DNA of 27,331 bases from a virus. Of this stretch, positions 24,372-27,331 are shown piece by piece. The notes beneath the pieces were generated by a model. The model was not told the DNA's origin. It made no database searches and saw only the letters and a program-made list of their open reading frames with translations. Position 1 is the stretch's first letter; the number at the start of each line of letters is the position of its first letter. The position numbers and the translations under genes were made by a program. Location: positions 1-27,331 of the IMG/VR virus record IMGVR_UViG_3300025913_000094; one strand, written 5' to 3'.

Positions 24372-24686
24372 ATGGAACTGGAAGAACTCGAACGCTTCGA
24401 GAACATCGGCGCAGCGCTAGTGCGTTTGCAGGCGTTGTCTGGCGTGATGCGCAGGACGTTCTCAGTGCTCATCGCGTCACACCCCGAGCCCAAGAGACTG
24501 CGCGACGAATGGCAAGCCAGACGGGAGCAATGGATCGAGCAGGAAGCGACCGATGCGATGTATTGGGTCGTGCCGGAATACCGAGAGATGTTTCTCGACC
24601 TGTTGAACCAGTTGGCGGCAGAGATCGATGCGGCATCTGCACGCCATCGGCGTACCGCCTCGGATCCCAAGTCGCCAGCGCCCTGA
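24372..24686 (+). CDS. Small plus-strand protein between cro and cII-like genes
   Basis: A 104-aa protein starting MELEELERFENIG, with GGAGAG 4 nt before the ATG. An earlier in-frame ATG at 24258 has no good ribosome site. It is helical, rich in Glu, Arg and Leu, with EQWIEQEATDAMYWVVPEY in the middle, and its codons carry the G+C-rich third bases of real genes here. It lies on the strand opposite to the cro operon, facing the same way as cI, and would be transcribed toward cro. No family is recognised. It could be an antisense-acting or independently controlled gene. The minus-strand frames over it look like shadows. Confidence 0.55.
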   Translation: MELEELERFENIGAALVRLQALSGVMRRTFSVLIASHPEPKRLRDEWQARREQWIEQEATDAMYWVVPEYREMFLDLLNQLAAEIDAASARHRRTASDPKSPAP

Positions 24687-24721
24687 GGCGTTCGGAGATA
24701 GCTTGCGCGTGCGAGTCCATA

Positions 24722-24943
24722 TCAGGCTGCCCGCTCGGTGGATTGCGGGGATGGAACGAACACGTCAGGCCGCAGCAGTTCAAGAAACTGACGGCGCGCA
24801 TCAGGAAATCCGGTCTCTTTCCATCCCGTGACGGATGGTGGCTTGACCTTGCACAGCCTCGCGACCTTCGTCGTCCCGCCGAGAAGTTGGATCACCCGGC
24901 GAGCCTCCGCAGCTTTCAATTCAATTGCGTCCATATTTCGCAC
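24722..24943 (-). CDS. cro: Cro-like repressor
   Basis: A 73-aa protein divergent from cI. Residues about 20-45 (LLGGTTKVARLCKVKPPSVTGWKETG) are a helix-turn-helix whose recognition part K-x-P-P-S-V-T-x-W is the same as in the CI-like protein, so both should read the same operators. I choose the GTG at 24943 because AAGGAA lies 8 nt before it; for the ATG at 24934 the spacing is too long. That ribosome site lies inside operator O1. Such proteins turn off cI and reduce early transcription during lytic growth. Confidence 0.82.
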   Translation of the reverse strand: MRNMDAIELKAAEARRVIQLLGGTTKVARLCKVKPPSVTGWKETGFPDARRQFLELLRPDVFVPSPQSTERAA

Positions 24944-24944
24944 A

Positions 24945-24958
24945 TTAGGCGTTCCTTA
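24945..24958. promoter_or_regulatory. Operator O1 (TTAGGCGTTCCTTA)
   Basis: First of three similar inverted repeats between cro and cI, of form TTAGG-N4-CCTAA with one mismatched position in the right arm. Centre at 24951.5. It overlaps the cro Shine-Dalgarno. Confidence 0.75.
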
Positions 24959-24969
24959 CATCAAATGCA

Positions 24970-24983
24970 ATAGGCAGTCCTTC
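24970..24983. promoter_or_regulatory. Operator O2 (ATAGGCAGTCCTTC)
   Basis: The weakest of the three copies, centred at 24976.5, exactly 25 bp from each neighbour. A possible cro promoter on the minus strand (TTGGAA at 24981-24986, 17 bp, TGATGT at 24958-24963) overlaps it; the -10 is poor. Confidence 0.7.
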
Positions 24984-24994
24984 CAAATGCAGGT

Positions 24995-25008
24995 TTAGGC
25001 TTCCCTAA
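24995..25008. promoter_or_regulatory. Operator O3 (TTAGGCTTCCCTAA)
   Basis: A perfect TTAGG/CCTAA inverted repeat, centred at 25001.5. Its last base is the A of the cI start codon, so a bound repressor would block cI transcription or early elongation. Confidence 0.78.
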
Positions 25009-25697
25009 TGGACACGACTTTTGCTCAACGATTGGCCCAAGCGATGGAGGGCCCGCCTAAGGTCTCTCAGGCCGCCCTAGCCCGCGCCTGTGGCGTCAAG
25101 CCGCCCTCAGTAACCGATTGGCTGTCGGGGCGCACTAAGACGCTTGCTGGGCCGAATCTGTTGAAGGCTGCGCGATTCCTTGGAGTGTCGCCAGACTGGC
25201 TCGCTTCGGCGAAAGGGCCGATGCACTTGAAGGGAGCTAACCCGTCACGCTATCAAATCGCGGAAGCTGGCGAAGATGACGCGGTAGAAATCCCGTTGGA
25301 CACAACAAGAGGATCATGCGGCGGTGGATCATTTAATCACGAGGCCGAAAAGCTCCCGCCGTTGTTGAAGGAGCCTTCGTGGTTCCGGCGCTACAAGATC
25401 AAGCCTAAGGATGCGCTCGCGGTGTGGGCTGATGGCGACAGCATGGCCGACTTTATTGTGGACGGCGATATTGTTGTCTTCGACAAGTCGAAAGTAGCGC
25501 CTCGCTCAGGCCAGATATTTCTTATCGAACACCCAGACGGATTGCGCATCAAGAAGTTACGCCGAGAACTAGGTGGGACGTGGGTTTTAGAGAGCAACAA
25601 CGCGGACAAAAGGCGGTTCCCGGATGAGCGAATTACCGAGGAGCATGCTGACTTGCTTGTGATCCGCGGCGAGTTCGTTTACCGGCAAGGGGGATAG
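25008..25697 (+). CDS. cI: CI-like repressor with LexA-type autoprotease domain
   Basis: A 229-aa prophage repressor. Residues about 19-43 (KVSQAALARACGVKPPSVTDWLSGR) are a helix-turn-helix. The C-terminal S24 part has a cleavage-site-like Cys104-Gly105, the catalytic Ser145 in DGDSMADF and the Lys182 in LRIKKL; DGDIVVFDKS and LIEHPDGLRIKKL are typical. It should be cleaved on RecA activation, so the prophage is probably SOS-inducible. The leader is short, with only a weak AGG before the ATG, which starts inside operator O3. It is transcribed away from cro together with the next gene. Confidence 0.92.
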   Translation: MDTTFAQRLAQAMEGPPKVSQAALARACGVKPPSVTDWLSGRTKTLAGPNLLKAARFLGVSPDWLASAKGPMHLKGANPSRYQIAEAGEDDAVEIPLDTTRGSCGGGSFNHEAEKLPPLLKEPSWFRRYKIKPKDALAVWADGDSMADFIVDGDIVVFDKSKVAPRSGQIFLIEHPDGLRIKKLRRELGGTWVLESNNADKRRFPDERITEEHADLLVIRGEFVYRQGG

Positions 25698-25698
25698 C

Positions 25699-26184
25699 AT
25701 GACCCGACTAGGCGTTCGCGCTTCAATCGCTTGGACAATCACACTGGCGCTCGATTACGGGTATTGCCTGGTTGCCGCCTATTTCCTCGATCGCTCCAAC
25801 TTCTGGATGACATCGCTTGTATTCTTTATGGGCCTGCTCGTTGTGTTGATCGCGCTGTCGATACGCCGCACCATCGCGTTCACTATTGTGCATTCGATGA
25901 CATCCGAGCTACACGCCGTCAGCGTCGCCGAAGCTTTGGCGAAAGCGAAGATTCCACAAGGCGTTGTGCTATCTACTTCTGAGGGCTATTTAGCTCAGAT
26001 CGCTGATGACGAGACATTGCCAGTGCCAACGCGGATTGCTGCTGCGATCCATGCCGGGCGCATCGCCGGCGCCAAAGAGGCCGCCCTTTTCCGGGGTTTC
26101 CTGTACGACCAAACGTGCCAGAAGGCGCTGGTGACGACTGGCGTCAAATGGCCTGAGTCGCCGGCAACGGCGACCGAGATTTAA
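25699..26184 (+). CDS. Two-TM membrane protein coupled to cI, superinfection-exclusion candidate
   Basis: A 161-aa protein starting 1 nt after the cI stop with GGGGG about 5 nt upstream, so it is probably made in the lysogen from the cI transcript. Residues about 8-30 (SIAWTITLALDYGYCLVAAY) and 34-55 (FWMTSLVFFMGLLVVLIALS) are membrane helices, followed by a soluble Ala-rich helical part of about 100 residues (VAEALAKAKIPQGVVLS; IAAAIHAGRIAGAKEAAL). Place and topology are like lambda rexB or other exclusion proteins, but there is no sequence likeness that I can see. Confidence 0.7.
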   Translation: MTRLGVRASIAWTITLALDYGYCLVAAYFLDRSNFWMTSLVFFMGLLVVLIALSIRRTIAFTIVHSMTSELHAVSVAEALAKAKIPQGVVLSTSEGYLAQIADDETLPVPTRIAAAIHAGRIAGAKEAALFRGFLYDQTCQKALVTTGVKWPESPATATEI

Positions 26185-26208
26185 TCCAAGCCACCTACCG
26201 TTTGTCGG

Positions 26209-26237
26209 TTGACTGAAAAAAAGTTAGGCCATCCTAT
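26209..26237 (+). promoter_or_regulatory. Probable early promoter (pL-like)
   Basis: TTGACT (26209-26214), a 17-bp spacer and TCCTAT (26232-26237). The -35 box is good, the -10 is weak. Operator O4 covers the end of the spacer and the -10, which supports a repressor-controlled promoter. Confidence 0.5.
26224..26237. promoter_or_regulatory. Operator O4 (TTAGGCCATCCTAT)
   Basis: A fourth copy of the cI/cro operator, upstream of the 162-aa gene, centred at 26230.5. It matches TTAGG-N4-CCTAA at 9 of 10 arm bases. Confidence 0.75.
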
Positions 26238-26248
26238 TGCAAAATGAA

Positions 26249-26262
26249 TAAGGAATGCCTAA
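26249..26262. promoter_or_regulatory. Operator O5 (TAAGGAATGCCTAA)
   Basis: A fifth copy, in the opposite orientation like O1, centred at 26255.5, exactly 25 bp from O4. It lies before the 162-aa start codon. Confidence 0.75.
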
Positions 26263-26288
26263 TCTTCTCCCACCAACCGGGAGCCACC

Positions 26289-26777
26289 ATGAAAAACCAG
26301 CCGCAGCAAATGTTCCGCCAGGGCGACGCACTGATTCGCGCCGTCGCCGCGATCCCCGCCAACGCCACCGACGTAACCCCAAAGGGCGAGCGCATCGTCC
26401 TCGCGCATGGCGAAGTCACAGGCCACGCGCACGCCATCGCCGAAGGCGAAGCCCGCGAGTTCTCGATGCAAGACGCATCGGGTGTCGTGACACGCTTCCT
26501 GCAATCGCTTGGCAAGCACCAGCCGGCACCGTCGCGGATTCTGGAGCGTCTACAGAACTCGTTCGGCGAGCAACTGATGCTCGACACCGCAGCTGGCCCA
26601 ACGATGTTCGCCGCAAACGATGTCGAAGATGCTGGCGCCGTCGCAACGCCGCGCGCGCCGTTCTCGCGCTTGGTGCACGAAGAGCATGCCGCACACGGCC
26701 TGCTGGCCGGCTGCTACGGCATCAACAACCCCCAGCGCGAGTACCACCCGGAAGAACTTCGGAACGTGGTGGACTGA
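26289..26777 (+). CDS. Early protein with GHAH motif, unknown function
   Basis: A 162-aa protein starting MKNQPQQMFRQGDALI, preferred over the in-frame ATG at 26244 because GGGAG stands 5 nt before it and the earlier ATG lies between the operators. The N-terminal region has LIRAVAAIPANATDVTPKGERIVLAHGEVTGHAHAI, where 'LAxGExTGHAH' is a pattern I remember in proteins encoded next to DUF6745 genes. The C-terminal part ends with GCYGINNPQREYHPEELRNVVD, of the type '...QREY.P...R.V.D'. His-x-His may bind metal. It is the first gene of the pL-like operon, followed 1 nt later by the DUF6745-like gene. Confidence 0.65.
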   Translation: MKNQPQQMFRQGDALIRAVAAIPANATDVTPKGERIVLAHGEVTGHAHAIAEGEAREFSMQDASGVVTRFLQSLGKHQPAPSRILERLQNSFGEQLMLDTAAGPTMFAANDVEDAGAVATPRAPFSRLVHEEHAAHGLLAGCYGINNPQREYHPEELRNVVD

Positions 26778-26778
26778 C

Positions 26779-27331
26779 ATGGCCGCCAAGACCCAACTCA
26801 TCACCTCGCTCAGCGAGGCACAGAAGGCCGAATTCCCGCGTTTCGTCCGTAAGTGGACGGAGATCGGCCTGTGCACGAAGCCGGCTGATCGCGAGAAGGC
26901 CGAGCGCGCGATCAAGGGCCTGTACGCGCTCGCCAAGCTGCGCGAGCCGCGCGTGATCTGGCTTCCGTGCCCGATCAGTGCGGCGCTGGCATCGGTTGTG
27001 TACGCGACGCTGATCGCGAAGCGGCTTGTTGCCGTTGAGCCGAGCGCAGCGAGGCCCGTGGACAGCGCCGTGTACAGCGCCGCGGGCAGCGCCGTGGGCA
27101 GCGCCGTGGGCAGCGCCGTGCGCAGCGCCGTGTACAGCGCCGTGCGCAGCGCCGTGTACGGCGCCGTGGACAGCGCCGTGTACGGCGCCGTGGGCAGCGC
27201 CGTGGACAGCGCCGTGTACAGCGCCGTGCGCAGCGCCGTGTACGGCGCCGTGGACAGCGCCGTGTACGGCGCCGTGGGCAGCGCCGTGGACAGCGCCGTG
27301 TACAGCGCCGTGCGCAGCGCCGTGTACGGCG
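26779..27331 (+). CDS. DUF6745-like protein with expanding tetrapeptide repeat (cut by window end)
   Basis: The start ATG is 1 nt after the previous stop; 184 codons are visible and the gene runs off the window. Residues 1-90 (SLSEAQKAEFPRFVRKWTEIGL, PADREKAERAIKGLYALAKLREPRVIWLPCPISAALASVVY) fit the N-terminal part of proteins I know as DUF6745. From residue about 95 a tetrapeptide repeat [DYGR]-[SG]-A-V runs to the window end, at least 22 units. Related proteins have similar 'SVxxSVxxSV' variable stretches before a C-terminal domain, which is missing here. Role unknown. The transcript is under operators O4 and O5. Confidence 0.65.
   Translation, partial: MAAKTQLITSLSEAQKAEFPRFVRKWTEIGLCTKPADREKAERAIKGLYALAKLREPRVIWLPCPISAALASVVYATLIAKRLVAVEPSAARPVDSAVYSAAGSAVGSAVGSAVRSAVYSAVRSAVYGAVDSAVYGAVGSAVDSAVYSAVRSAVYGAVDSAVYGAVGSAVDSAVYSAVRSAVYG
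27061..27331 (+). repeat. 12-bp tandem repeat with an 84-bp higher-order unit
   Basis: Units of 12 bp (NNC-AGC-GCC-GTG, sometimes GGC for AGC) run from 27061 to the end. From 27157 seven units (first residues Y,D,Y,G,D,Y,R) form an 84-bp block that is repeated exactly at 27241 and starts again at 27325. Confidence 0.95.

Noticed and set aside
24296-24670. Minus-strand Ser-rich frame of 124 aa
   Set aside because: Ser/Arg-rich with SSSSSS run; a typical shadow of the Glu-rich plus-strand frame.
24469-24801. Minus-strand frame of 110 aa after cro
   Set aside because: Could start near the cro stop, but the second half is low-quality (Arg/Ser/Pro) and lies opposite the better plus-strand frame at 24372.
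26244-26288. Earlier ATG for the 162-aa gene
   Set aside because: It lies between the two operators and has no ribosome site; the ATG at 26289 has GGGAG at good distance.
27061-27331. Possible CRISPR array
   Set aside because: The 12-bp units are adjacent, in frame and without spacers; they encode a tetrapeptide repeat.

Overview
The window is most of a P22-like podovirus prophage, about 60% G+C, in what is probably a gamma- or betaproteobacterium. The Xanthomonadales are a guess from base composition and protein style only. At the left edge lies the 3' half of a tRNA-Val(CAC) on the minus strand, followed by its own terminator. There is no tRNA 5' half next to it, which is how an attachment site looks at the integrase-distal end of a prophage. 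The right edge breaks off inside a tandemly repeated gene, so the integrase end is not in view. Family names come from memory of protein families and gene order; no database search was run.

Reading the minus strand in phage order from right to left: a Cro-like repressor (24722-24943), a CII-like regulator (23841-24236), a DNA methyltransferase broken by a one-base slip in a G10 tract (22671-23844), and a row of small replication and recombination genes (19659-22674) that includes a DUF1376 protein and a DUF1064-type nuclease. A Q-like late regulator (19228-19662) comes next, with a terminator just downstream. Then follow the lysis genes (two membrane proteins, a divergent GH24 endolysin, a 63-aa protein, Rz-like and Rz1-like spanins; 16863-19109), the small and large terminase subunits, portal, scaffold, coat, gp4-like and gp10-like tail accessory proteins, three proteins where P22 has its tail needle, a gp14-like acetyltransferase fold, three probable ejection proteins (gp7, gp20 and gp16 positions) and a tailspike. 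Most neighbours overlap by ATGA or GTGA, so translation is probably coupled along the operon.

On the plus strand is the lysogeny side: a CI/LexA-type repressor (25008-25697), a membrane protein coupled to it (25699-26184), and a second rightward early operon with a 162-aa protein and a DUF6745-like protein containing a 12-bp/84-bp tandem repeat (26289 to the end). Five copies of a TTAGG-N4-CCTAA operator, three between cro and cI and two before the 162-aa gene, are spaced exactly 25 bp within each cluster. This reproduces lambda's oR/oL plan with a different operator. A short plus-strand gene (24372-24686) lies antisense between cro and the CII-like gene.

The most interesting points are the possibly phase-variable methyltransferase, the repressor-controlled orf162/DUF6745 pair with its expanding repeat, the 25-bp operator arrays with near-identical Cro and CI recognition helices, the cI-coupled membrane protein, and the endolysin without the expected catalytic aspartate.
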